A stretch of DNA of 6,222 bases from Bacteroidota bacterium. GTDB taxonomy: Bacteria > Bacteroidota > Bacteroidia > Bacteroidales > UBA1556. The translations under genes and the position numbers were made by a program. Location of the stretch: contig QNXT01000109.1 in the NCBI GenBank assembly GCA_003973505.1, positions 1 to 6,222 on the forward strand. Reading direction: 5' to 3'. Positions within the stretch are counted from its first letter, which is position 1; each line of letters starts with the position of its first letter. Shown piece by piece: positions 1 through 6,222 of the stretch. The notes beneath the pieces are model-generated. The model was not told the DNA's origin. It did no database searches and saw only the letters and a list, made by a program, of their open reading frames with translations.

Positions 1-3000
1 GCATTTTGCCAAACCATCATCCGAAGTACTTCCTGCTTTAGCCTTTGGATTTCGGATACCAATCATAATGGTTTTTACAGAGCTCAAAGTAGGTGTTCCC
101 ATAATGGTTATTCGTGCACTTCCATCCATTTGATGATAGGGTGTAAGGTAGCTGATATTGGTATTCGGATTATTTCGTATGATAAGGTTTCTTGCTTGTT
201 TTGCATCCAAAAGTTTTTGTAATGCCAAGTCAATCTCATTGGATGAAGGCCAAATGTCGGCCGCGTCTTGTGAACCCCATGGGGTAAGGTACAGAGGAAT
301 ATCGTATTCGTAGTAGTTTTGTGTAAAGTCGGTTCCTAAACGAATAAAGAAATGTAATTCACCATTGGCAATGGGCTTGTTTTGTGCCACCTGCTCAGCA
401 TGAATAAACATTTTTAGTTTTTTATATCTACGAAAATCAAAATCGGTTGTTTTATAGGTTGCTCGTGCATCGCCATCCAATAAATCGCAAACCTTCAATA
501 CAATAGATTGCTCATTAAGCTTTTGGTAGTTTGTGGAGGCATAGTTAATTTCCTGCTGAATATCGGGTGGTAATTTATAAGGTACCGGCTGACGACGACC
601 GTTTTCTTCAATATTTACACTGGTAACCTCAAAGCTTGTATTTGCAGAACCGCCAGGTATATAATCTCCCGGATCCAATAATTCGTCGGTATATTTACGC
701 CAAGTATTTTGTACCAATCCCATGGTGGCAAATCGAAGAACAGCATTCTCATCAAAGTTCTTTAAATACATTCGCATAAAACGAATGGAATTGAAATCCT
801 GAATTTGACCAACACGACGCTCGAACTCGGAAATTGGAATACGAAATTGATACCATTTCACAATCGTGGAAGTTCCATTTTTTAGATTTACGGGAGCAGA
901 GTAAATATCGGTAATAAAGTTTTCTCCTTGAACCATTTTATTTTGGTCGATGCGAATATGGTATTGATAATATCGCTCTTCTTCACTTAGGGTATTATCA
1001 TTATTGATATCCTCCACATTGGGAATATTTGTTGCCGAAGTGGGATAATTTTCGGGACTTTGTTGGGCTGTAGGCGAGTTTCCTTCTACGCCATTATACA
1101 ATTTATAGCGATCTAAGATGCTGAGTTGCTGATTGTCGTAATCAGTTCCACGATAATAATGATAGTTGTCGGCAGAGGGGTCGTTGTTTGCCTGTGCATA
1201 AGCACCAGAAGCGGTTCCATAAAGATTGACGATGCGATCCAAATATGATTGTTGATAGAACGAACGCTCATCATCGTCGCTTAAACCATCATAACCCACA
1301 TCTTGAAATGCTCTTGAATTCGGATTATTGTCGAAGGAATTGGTCATGGATTGAAGGGTTGGAACCCGTCCCCAAATGGTTGTATCCACATTGGTTACCT
1401 GAGCAGAAGTGGGTAGTCCATTTTCATAGGATTTTCGACCATCGCGTAGCACATCTTCCGATATATCTCCAAGGTTAAAATAAAGATCTCCACCATTTTG
1501 AAGTCCTGTTTGAGGTCCAGCTCCATCGGGATCGATAAATGGATCCATCATCCAAAACTCGATATATTCGATATTGGTTGCTTGAAAATCTGTGGACTCA
1601 ATTTTCCGCATGATACCTCCCCAACGCGATTTTGGATTTGCTAAGGTTCCATCAGCATTTATACCTGCCGAAAAAGCCGAAGGTTCCACATCGAAGTTGT
1701 ATTGACCACGCTCACTTGGATAGTATGCTAAATTGAGTACGGGTAAGCTTGTGGCGATGTTTCCATTCGATTCTTTATTAGGGAAAACCTCACGTTCGTA
1801 AATCTCACGTACATAGTGGTTCGATTGTGCATCTTTGTCGTTCTTAATATGATCGGGTGTAAGATTGTTGTTTCGCACAAATAGTTGGTCGATTTTATAC
1901 CAAGCAAGTTTTGCACGATTAAATCCAATGGCCAATGAAGTGTCTAAACCACCTTCGGGAAACATATCTGCACTGGTTTGTCCGCGAGGGGTACTGGCTA
2001 AAAACCATTGCCCAACATTTAATAAATCGATTTCGGATGTGCTTCCTTCAAAATCGTCGATATATGAAACGCCTCCCTTACCAATGGCTCTGGGATGACC
2101 TGGAATCATTTGAGCAAATTCACCTGTAATATTTACCCTGGAAGGAACTTTAGTGTTGATGCCAGGAATCATATCCACCATTTTGGTTAGCCAACGCGAT
2201 TCCTTTTGGTAGCTTCCGTCCAATCCCCAAATGGTGTTAGAAATCGGTTCGTCGCCTGTATTTACTTTCTGGGTAAGTGGTCGCTCGGTCAAATTCATAA
2301 TGGTTCCACCCAATTTCAATTCGGGGCTAAAGTCGTAATCAACATGGGCTCCTAAGAGTGTTTTTGTTTGTATATTAAACATGTTTTGACTCTCCAGAGA
2401 AATGTTAATGGGTGTTCCTGATTGGAGAATTCCCTGGTTGATTATTTTCACACGACCCATGGTGTAATCCACCGTATAATCCACGTTTTCACGAAGAGGT
2501 ACTCCTCCAGCCATTACTTTTACCGAGCCTTTAGGAACATTCATCGCACCCAAAGAAATGTCGGAACCTGAAGATGATTTATAACGCCCTTCAATGGCAA
2601 ATCGGTTTTTATTGGGATATTGTCGCGCAATATATTTTGTGGTGGTATAAAGTGAATCAAAGGCGTATTTGTTTGCTACTTTGGAGTTGGGGTTTTGTGG
2701 GTCGATGGCTTTTCGTAAATCTTCACCAAAAGGCTCGAGCACAGGGAAAAACACTCTTCCTCTTTGGGCTTCGATGGTTCCACCACCAGTAGATGCACCG
2801 TTTACAAAGTCGAAAACTCCATCAGGAATAGGGTCTAATTGGGTGTTTAGTTTATCCAGTCCCATGGCACGAATAAGGGGCTGACCACTGATTGCTCCCT
2901 CGGTAAGAAAACCTACCGGAACTCCAAATTCTGAACTTTCATAAACCACATTCAAACGAAAATCCTCAGCAGAAACCTGGTAAGCTCCCAGTGAGTAAAT

Positions 3001-4557
3001 GTTTTTCATCATCAAATCCCAAGTAGGAACTTTTGTGTTAACGGTAGTCGATTTTAGTAATTTTACCAATAGGTTGGCAGGGGCAACGATACCTTGATCC
3101 GAAAATTCACCAACGGTATGCACCGTATTGTCGCCCACCATGGTATATTGATAGGCAACGGCCAATACCTGATCGGCATTCAAACGAGAGTTTACGGAAA
3201 TAAAACCCAACTTCGAGTTGAAAGTATATTCATTGGTATTAAGTCTTCTTGCATTTTCCACCTTTTCATAATCGCGACCCGATACCATTTTCAATGGCCC
3301 TGAGGATAAAAATGCACTTACTTGGTTGATATCACGAATTTGTGCAGGATAATTATTTAAGGTTGCGTATAAATCGTTGGTTCCATTATCCGGAATATAT
3401 CCCGCAGGATAATTGGGGAGAATGATATCGTCTCGATAAGGTTCGCTCTCGCCCAAATCCATTAAAGCTACAATATTACGGTTCTGATTCACAGGGGCTC
3501 CAATGGTGGTAACCCAAACCTCAATCTTGGTAATATTGATTGGCGAATTTACGGCAGGAAGGTTTTTCAATGATTCGTTATAATGATCGCGGAAATATTG
3601 TGCAATAAAAAAGTGTTTGTTGTCCTCGTACTCATCGGCTTTAATATAGAACTCCTGTGTTTGAGCTCCGTCTTTTACGGTAATATTTTTTGATTCACTT
3701 TTTTGTTGAGAGAATATGGTTGTAACGGTGGTTTTACCAAATTTCCATTTTGTTTTAATACCAAAAAGTGTTTGAGGTCCTTGTATTAAGCTGGTATTTA
3801 ACGGAAAGCTAACATCACCGGCTTCCACCAATTGAAGTATTTCGTCTTCATCGCCCTGATATGCAAGTTTCATTCGATTGTCGAAATCGAAACTTGCTTC
3901 CGTATTATAGTTGATACCAAAGTCGATTTTATCACCTACTTTGGCTCGAACATTCATTTGAATTTTCTCCTTAAAGTCGAAATTGGTAACACGTTGTTGC
4001 TTTTCGTCCAGGTTTGGGTCCTCGCGTTTTGAACTATTTACTGCAAAGATTAATTCTGCAGATCCTTGTGGCCGAATATCAATGGTGTTGCTTCCAAATA
4101 TTTTACTAAAAGCCTGACTTCCGATATGAAGCTGTGGAATTAAAGAGTTTCCCCCACCTTTACCCGCTTGGCGAGCTCGGTCTTTCCAATATTTTTGTGC
4201 CGACTGCGATAAATCGTATTGCATATATTCTTCAAGCGACATATAGTAGGGTGTACCGTCGGGGCTTATGCGTACATATTGATTGGTGTTTGGGTCGTAG
4301 GTAAAACCACCTGAACTTGTTCCGCCGCCAAGGTAGAGCGGACTGGTATTGGTTGGTGCATAAGGATTTGTAGAATTGGGTATGGGGAATTTTAGCGAAT
4401 CGCCTGTGTCGGGGGTGTCCAAAGGAAGCCCTGTTGTGGGGAAAAGATTGCCCACAAGCACGGGTTTCGTAGGATTATTACCCGGCTTAGTATAAGCAGC
4501 CAGTGACAATAACACCGCGAAGAAAAGTAAAATACTATTTCGTATATTTCGATTCAA
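1..4557 (-). CDS. sprA: SprA/Sov, type IX secretion outer-membrane translocon (3' end beyond the left edge)
   Basis: The frame is open without a stop from a TTG at 4557 to base 1: 1519 codons, with the C-terminus missing. SprA forms the very large single-chain outer-membrane beta-barrel through which type IX cargo leaves the periplasm; it is also needed for gliding in gliding species. Recognition rests on family-typical stretches: IRPQGSAEL (161-169), EAGDVSFPL (245-253), INITKIEVWV (340-349), NLTERPLTQKV (755-765), YIDDFEG (832-838), GGDLYFNLGDISED with DGRKSYENGLP just after (1022 onward), and EDINNDNTLSEEE followed by RYYQYHI (1182-1201). Residues 1-21 form a signal peptide: NRNIRN, a hydrophobic core ILLFFAVLLSLAA, then a polar region. 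The start is TTG because an in-frame TGA lies at 4567-4569 and the first in-frame ATG (codon 106, base 4242) would discard the signal peptide. Known homologues are about 2300-2500 residues, so some 800-1000 are probably outside. I see no frameshift or internal stop. It follows ruvA by 33 bases, likely in one transcript. Confidence 0.96.
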   Translation of the reverse strand, partial: MNRNIRNSILLFFAVLLSLAAYTKPGNNPTKPVLVGNLFPTTGLPLDTPDTGDSLKFPIPNSTNPYAPTNTSPLYLGGGTSSGGFTYDPNTNQYVRISPDGTPYYMSLEEYMQYDLSQSAQKYWKDRARQAGKGGGNSLIPQLHIGSQAFSKIFGSNTIDIRPQGSAELIFAVNSSKREDPNLDEKQQRVTNFDFKEKIQMNVRAKVGDKIDFGINYNTEASFDFDNRMKLAYQGDEDEILQLVEAGDVSFPLNTSLIQGPQTLFGIKTKWKFGKTTVTTIFSQQKSESKNITVKDGAQTQEFYIKADEYEDNKHFFIAQYFRDHYNESLKNLPAVNSPINITKIEVWVTTIGAPVNQNRNIVALMDLGESEPYRDDIILPNYPAGYIPDNGTNDLYATLNNYPAQIRDINQVSAFLSSGPLKMVSGRDYEKVENARRLNTNEYTFNSKLGFISVNSRLNADQVLAVAYQYTMVGDNTVHTVGEFSDQGIVAPANLLVKLLKSTTVNTKVPTWDLMMKNIYSLGAYQVSAEDFRLNVVYESSEFGVPVGFLTEGAISGQPLIRAMGLDKLNTQLDPIPDGVFDFVNGASTGGGTIEAQRGRVFFPVLEPFGEDLRKAIDPQNPNSKVANKYAFDSLYTTTKYIARQYPNKNRFAIEGRYKSSSGSDISLGAMNVPKGSVKVMAGGVPLRENVDYTVDYTMGRVKIINQGILQSGTPINISLESQNMFNIQTKTLLGAHVDYDFSPELKLGGTIMNLTERPLTQKVNTGDEPISNTIWGLDGSYQKESRWLTKMVDMIPGINTKVPSRVNITGEFAQMIPGHPRAIGKGGVSYIDDFEGSTSEIDLLNVGQWFLASTPRGQTSADMFPEGGLDTSLAIGFNRAKLAWYKIDQLFVRNNNLTPDHIKNDKDAQSNHYVREIYEREVFPNKESNGNIATSLPVLNLAYYPSERGQYNFDVEPSAFSAGINADGTLANPKSRWGGIMRKIESTDFQATNIEYIEFWMMDPFIDPDGAGPQTGLQNGGDLYFNLGDISEDVLRDGRKSYENGLPTSAQVTNVDTTIWGRVPTLQSMTNSFDNNPNSRAFQDVGYDGLSDDDERSFYQQSYLDRIVNLYGTASGAYAQANNDPSADNYHYYRGTDYDNQQLSILDRYKLYNGVEGNSPTAQQSPENYPTSATNIPNVEDINNDNTLSEEERYYQYHIRIDQNKMVQGENFITDIYSAPVNLKNGTSTIVKWYQFRIPISEFERRVGQIQDFNSIRFMRMYLKNFDENAVLRFATMGLVQNTWRKYTDELLDPGDYIPGGSANTSFEVTSVNIEENGRRQPVPYKLPPDIQQEINYASTNYQKLNEQSIVLKVCDLLDGDARATYKTTDFDFRRYKKLKMFIHAEQVAQNKPIANGELHFFIRLGTDFTQNYYEYDIPLYLTPWGSQDAADIWPSSNEIDLALQKLLDAKQARNLIIRNNPNTNISYLTPYHQMDGSARITIMGTPTLSSVKTIMIGIRNPKAKAGSTSDDGLAKC
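4487..4557 (-). other. Signal peptide coding segment of SprA with TTG start
   Basis: Translating from TTG 4557 gives a short basic N-region (Arg3, Arg6), a hydrophobic core at residues 9-21 (Ile-Leu-Leu-Phe-Phe-Ala-Val-Leu-Leu-Ser-Leu-Ala-Ala) and then Tyr-Thr-Lys-Pro-Gly. Signal peptidase I cleavage probably falls after Ala20 or Ala21. This fits export by Sec before insertion into the outer membrane. A CTG codon at 4564-4566 is the only other possible start before the upstream TGA; it would add just three residues and is a much rarer initiator. No clear Shine-Dalgarno sequence precedes the TTG, which is usual in Bacteroidota. Confidence 0.8.
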
Positions 4558-4590
4558 GTAGTTCAGTCAAATAAAAAATAAACACCAATT
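4558..4590 (-). other. 33-base ruvA-sprA spacer
   Basis: This AT-rich gap lies between the TAG stop of ruvA and the TTG start of sprA. It contains a run of T and A on the coding strand and an in-frame TGA (4567-4569) that fixes the upper limit of the sprA start. I see no GC-rich hairpin followed by T residues, hence no intrinsic terminator, and no good match to the Bacteroidota TAnnTTTG -7 promoter element. The simplest reading is that sprA is transcribed by read-through from ruvA. Confidence 0.6.
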
Positions 4591-5175
4591 CTATAGGTTT
4601 TTCAACGCCATACGTACCAAATCCTCTACAGTCAAATTAAAGCCCTCAGCCTTAATGACTTTATTTAGTGCTTTGTCGGCTGTATTTCGCGCAAAACCTA
4701 ACATTACCAGTGCAGATAACGCTTCATCTTTATGGGTATTGTGCGATTCAGATAAAATTTCGGTGGAATGTCCATCTTTTGTAATTTTATCTTTTAAGTC
4801 GAGAATAATACGCTTGGCTGTTTTTCCTCCTATTCCTTTCACAGCTTGCAGTGCCGCTGCATTGTCTGATAAAATTGCATTAAAAACTTCGTCTTTTGTC
4901 ATGGATGATAAAATCATACGAGCAGTATTTGCTCCCACTCCCGAAACCGAGATTAATTGACGAAAAATAGCTCGTTCACCCGTACTGTAAAATCCATACA
5001 ATGTTTGGGCATCTTCGCGAACCACGAGATGAGCGTATAATTTACAATTTTCCTGGTCTTTTATGGCCGAGAAAGTTTGCAATGAAATATTCAGTTGATA
5101 AGCAACGCCATTGCACTCAATAACTGCATCGGTGGGGCTTTTTTCAATAAGTTTACCTTTGAAATACGCGTACAT
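4591..5175 (-). CDS. ruvA: Holliday junction branch migration protein RuvA
   Basis: RuvA binds four-way DNA junctions as a tetramer or octamer in the cytoplasm, loads the RuvB motor and, with RuvC, drives branch migration and resolution in recombinational repair. The 194-residue length is normal. Domain I, the OB fold, covers about residues 1-62 and includes VVREDAQTLYGF (51-62), in which Glu54-Asp55 correspond to the acidic pin of the E. coli protein. Domain II carries two helix-hairpin-helix motifs, GVGANTARMIL (79-89) and GIGGKTAKRIILDLKDK (114-130), which contact the DNA backbone. A polar linker (about 131-149) leads to domain III (about 150-194, ending DLVRMALKNL), which in the family binds RuvB. 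The ATG at 5173-5175 is supported by MYAYFKGKLIEKSP aligning with the usual RuvA N-terminus. An AGGA lies three bases upstream, too close to be a classic ribosome binding site. sprA follows 33 bases downstream. Confidence 0.98.
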   Translation of the reverse strand: MYAYFKGKLIEKSPTDAVIECNGVAYQLNISLQTFSAIKDQENCKLYAHLVVREDAQTLYGFYSTGERAIFRQLISVSGVGANTARMILSSMTKDEVFNAILSDNAAALQAVKGIGGKTAKRIILDLKDKITKDGHSTEILSESHNTHKDEALSALVMLGFARNTADKALNKVIKAEGFNLTVEDLVRMALKNL

Positions 5176-5363
5176 TAATCCTGTTTTAATTCCTGTTTTT
5201 TACACAATTCTACAAGTGGATAAAAGTAATTAATTTTAGGTTTATGCTGAGGTGTTTTTTCTAAGAAAAAATTGGGGGAGGTTTGGGGGGTATAGGTGGG
5301 GAAAGATGCATTGACGAGGGGAGGGCGTTTACAATTTTCGTTGTACGCTTTAGCATTGTTCAT
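5175..5363 (-). CDS. Doubtful 62-residue ORF between the JetD-like gene and ruvA
   Basis: The frame runs from ATG 5363 to a TAA at 5175-5177 that shares one base with the ruvA ATG (TAATG). I recognise no family. The product is polar and proline-rich in its first half (PPLVNASFPTYTPQTSP, about residues 14-30) and lysine-rich later, with no signal peptide, membrane segment or known motif. Points in favour are the one-base overlap with ruvA and the 16-base gap after the upstream gene. Points against are the unusual run of CCC, TCC and ACC codons, which simply reflects a C-rich tract, the lack of a conserved-looking core, and the fact that ORFs this short arise easily by chance. It could be the tail of a degraded gene or non-coding leader DNA of ruvA. 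I favour non-coding or remnant over a functional gene. Confidence 0.25.
   Translation of the reverse strand: MNNAKAYNENCKRPPLVNASFPTYTPQTSPNFFLEKTPQHKPKINYFYPLVELCKKQELKQD
5177..5199 (-). repeat. Tandem near-repeat just upstream of ruvA start
   Basis: On the plus strand aatcctgtttt (5177-5187) is followed directly by aattcctgtttt (5188-5199), differing by one inserted T. On the coding strand this places two AAAACAGGA copies in front of the ruvA ATG, each with an AGGA core, 3 and 15 bases from the start codon. Neither spacing is ideal for a Shine-Dalgarno element, and Bacteroidota seldom rely on one. It may be a small slippage duplication or may help unstructured A-rich initiation; the repeat itself is directly visible. 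Confidence 0.55.
5255..5271. repeat. AT-rich inverted repeat in the ruvA upstream spacer
   Basis: Eight-base arms (TTTTTTCT and AGAAAAAA) flank a single A, immediately next to the G-rich tract. A one-base loop cannot form, so a real hairpin would open the inner pairs and consist almost only of A-T pairs. That makes it a poor terminator on either strand. It could be a weak protein-binding palindrome or chance in A/T runs. Confidence 0.3.
5274..5325 (+). other. G-rich tract with quadruplex potential upstream of ruvA
   Basis: The plus strand carries G5 at 5274-5278, G6 at 5285-5290, G4 at 5298-5301, G4 at 5318-5321 and G3 at 5323-5325, with GG pairs in between. The first three runs are separated by 6 and 7 bases, while the gap to the fourth is 16. 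A three-layer quadruplex would therefore need one long loop, whereas two-layer forms have many options. The plus strand is the template for ruvA transcription, so the transcript is C-rich here. In otherwise AT-rich DNA such clustering is conspicuous. Any function is inference. Confidence 0.5.
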
Positions 5364-5370
5364 TAATGAA
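5359..5370. repeat. 12-base perfect palindrome at the end of the JetD-like gene
   Basis: The sequence ttcattaatgaa is identical to its reverse complement and sits 9 bases past the stop of the JetD-like gene, covering the ATG of the 62-codon ORF. A nearby cattaa (5378-5383) repeats its core and overlaps the stop codon. Such palindromes can be dimeric regulator sites, but with only A/T-rich bases a chance origin is quite possible. Confidence 0.3.
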
Positions 5371-5379
5371 TTATTTGCA

Positions 5380-6222
5380 TTAACGCTTTATGTAATATTC
5401 TTGATCTAATCCTTTTTTTTCTTTATGTATTATTTCTATGAGTTTTAAAAGTTCGTTTTCTTCTATTTCATCAGTTTTAAAATTTAATTTTTGAATATCA
5501 TATCTTTCTCTACTTCCCTTTTTTATTGTTTCATTTATATCATTAGGAATATAAAATTCAGCTCTCTTTCCTAAGTGTTTTTTGTATTCATTTAAGTAAA
5601 TTCCAATACCGGCAAAATCAAAATCACCAAAGTGCAGATAATTATTTGGTATAGATTTCATCCATTTGATAAAATCTTTATTTTGGGTTTGAGGATAGCG
5701 TGATATAAATAGTGGTTTGATATTTTTAAATAAATAAGACTGTTTTTCTATATGTCTGAAATTTTCTGAATTCTCAATTCCGACAACAGTAATGTCTTTA
5801 TTTATTTTTAATGTTTCAAAATCGTAGATAAAAACAAAACTTCCATTATCAGGATTTATCAAAAATTCCTTTCCGTTTAGTGTTGCTTTGATTGGTATGT
5901 AAGAATTGACCAAAAAACCTTTAAAAACACGTTCTTTAGATTTTTTTGAGTCTGAACTGATTTTTACAAATTTAGAACGTGAAGTATTTGAATTTTCTAA
6001 AGCTAAAATGTATTCTTCTAAATCAAAAATTTGTAATTGGTTTGACAAGAAATTATCTAAAAATTCCTCATTATGCAATTGAAGTGTTTTGTGATGTTTT
6101 CCTTTCTGCAAAATTATCTTTTCTGAAATAAGCTCATCTATCAATTTGCTTTTAGCAGAACTGCCAGTAAGCACTTCTCCGTTCTTTAATCTCACCAAAG
6201 CTTTTGCTATTTTTAAAGACAA
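5380..6222 (-). CDS. JetD-like (DUF2220-type) Toprim-domain protein, probable defence nuclease subunit; 5' end uncertain
   Basis: The frame runs from the window edge (a TTG codon at 6220-6222) to TAA at 5380-5382: 280 residues. It may start at that TTG or continue beyond; the next in-frame ATG would cut into the Toprim core. Residues 1-75 look like a winged-helix DNA-binding region ending in FDLEEYILAL. The C-terminal half resembles the Toprim fold of JetD and topoisomerase VI A subunits. Glu150 in ITVVGIENSENF (144-155) fits the conserved metal-binding glutamate after a beta strand. Asp200 and Asp202 in LHFGDFDFAGIGIY (196-209) form the DxD pair. GLDQE (271-275) matches the RLEQE-like C-terminal motif of JetD. 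In Wadjet systems JetD cleaves circular plasmid DNA bound by the condensin-like JetABC complex, and jetD is usually the last gene; here any partners would lie beyond 6222. Known JetD proteins are about 380-400 residues, so this is a short or distinct branch (possibly a separate DUF family). The gene is markedly AT-rich compared with ruvA and sprA, suggesting transfer. The Toprim assignment is fairly firm; a Wadjet role is inference. Confidence 0.72.
   Translation of the reverse strand: MSLKIAKALVRLKNGEVLTGSSAKSKLIDELISEKIILQKGKHHKTLQLHNEEFLDNFLSNQLQIFDLEEYILALENSNTSRSKFVKISSDSKKSKERVFKGFLVNSYIPIKATLNGKEFLINPDNGSFVFIYDFETLKINKDITVVGIENSENFRHIEKQSYLFKNIKPLFISRYPQTQNKDFIKWMKSIPNNYLHFGDFDFAGIGIYLNEYKKHLGKRAEFYIPNDINETIKKGSRERYDIQKLNFKTDEIEENELLKLIEIIHKEKKGLDQEYYIKR

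Noticed and set aside
1245..4032. Several plus-strand ORFs of 64-77 codons (for example 1245-1478, 1865-2098, 2574-2792, 3094-3303, 3832-4032) and a minus-strand one at 1728-1928
   Set aside because: All fall inside the continuous, strongly recognised sprA frame and read as shadows in other frames, with low-complexity or unlikely composition.
4564..4566. CTG as the sprA start
   Set aside because: CTG is a very rare initiator and would add only three residues ahead of an already complete signal peptide; TTG at 4557 is more plausible.
4655..4960. 101-codon plus-strand ORF
   Set aside because: It lies entirely antisense within ruvA, whose reading is certain, and its translation shows no family resemblance.
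5195..5240. Possible Bacteroidota promoter (TAnnTTTG-like TACTTTTA on the minus strand near 5225-5232) for ruvA
   Set aside because: The -7 match lacks the final G and no clear TTG -33 element sits at the right distance, so it cannot be separated from background AT-rich sequence.
5255..5271. Inverted repeat as a rho-independent terminator for the JetD-like gene
   Set aside because: The arms are nearly all A-T, the loop is one base, and there is no GC stem followed by a T run on the coding strand.
1..6222. CRISPR array, tRNA, rRNA, insertion sequence
   Set aside because: Reading both strands showed no regularly spaced repeats, no cloverleaf-like conserved tRNA arms, no rRNA signature and no transposase frame.

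Overview
The window looks like a Bacteroidota chromosome. The main reason is a very long minus-strand reading frame filling the left three quarters, which encodes SprA (Sov in Porphyromonas). SprA is the giant outer-membrane translocon of the type IX secretion system, a system confined to this phylum. Base composition by hand count on sampled lines is roughly 40% G+C over sprA and ruvA. The exact genus cannot be read from the sequence.

Every gene I can support lies on the minus strand, so transcription runs from the right edge to the left edge. In that order they are: (1) a Toprim-domain protein resembling the JetD nuclease subunit of Wadjet defence systems (5380-6222, its 5' end at or beyond the right edge); (2) a doubtful 62-residue ORF in a C-rich spacer (5175-5363); (3) ruvA, the Holliday-junction-binding subunit (4591-5175); (4) sprA (1-4557), which starts with TTG, has a signal peptide and runs off the left edge after 1519 residues, probably about 60% of the full protein.

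ruvA and sprA are 33 bases apart and probably co-transcribed. RuvA acts in cytoplasmic recombination and SprA in outer-membrane secretion, so the link is positional rather than functional. The JetD-like gene is much more AT-rich (about 20-30% G+C on sampled lines) than the genes to its left. The boundary falls just upstream of ruvA, in a spacer with a striking G-rich/C-rich tract. This suggests an acquired, possibly defence-related cassette set against a conserved housekeeping block. If the cassette is Wadjet-like, its condensin-type partners would lie just beyond the right edge.

No tRNA, rRNA, CRISPR array, insertion sequence or convincing rho-independent terminator was seen. The plus strand holds no gene I can support.
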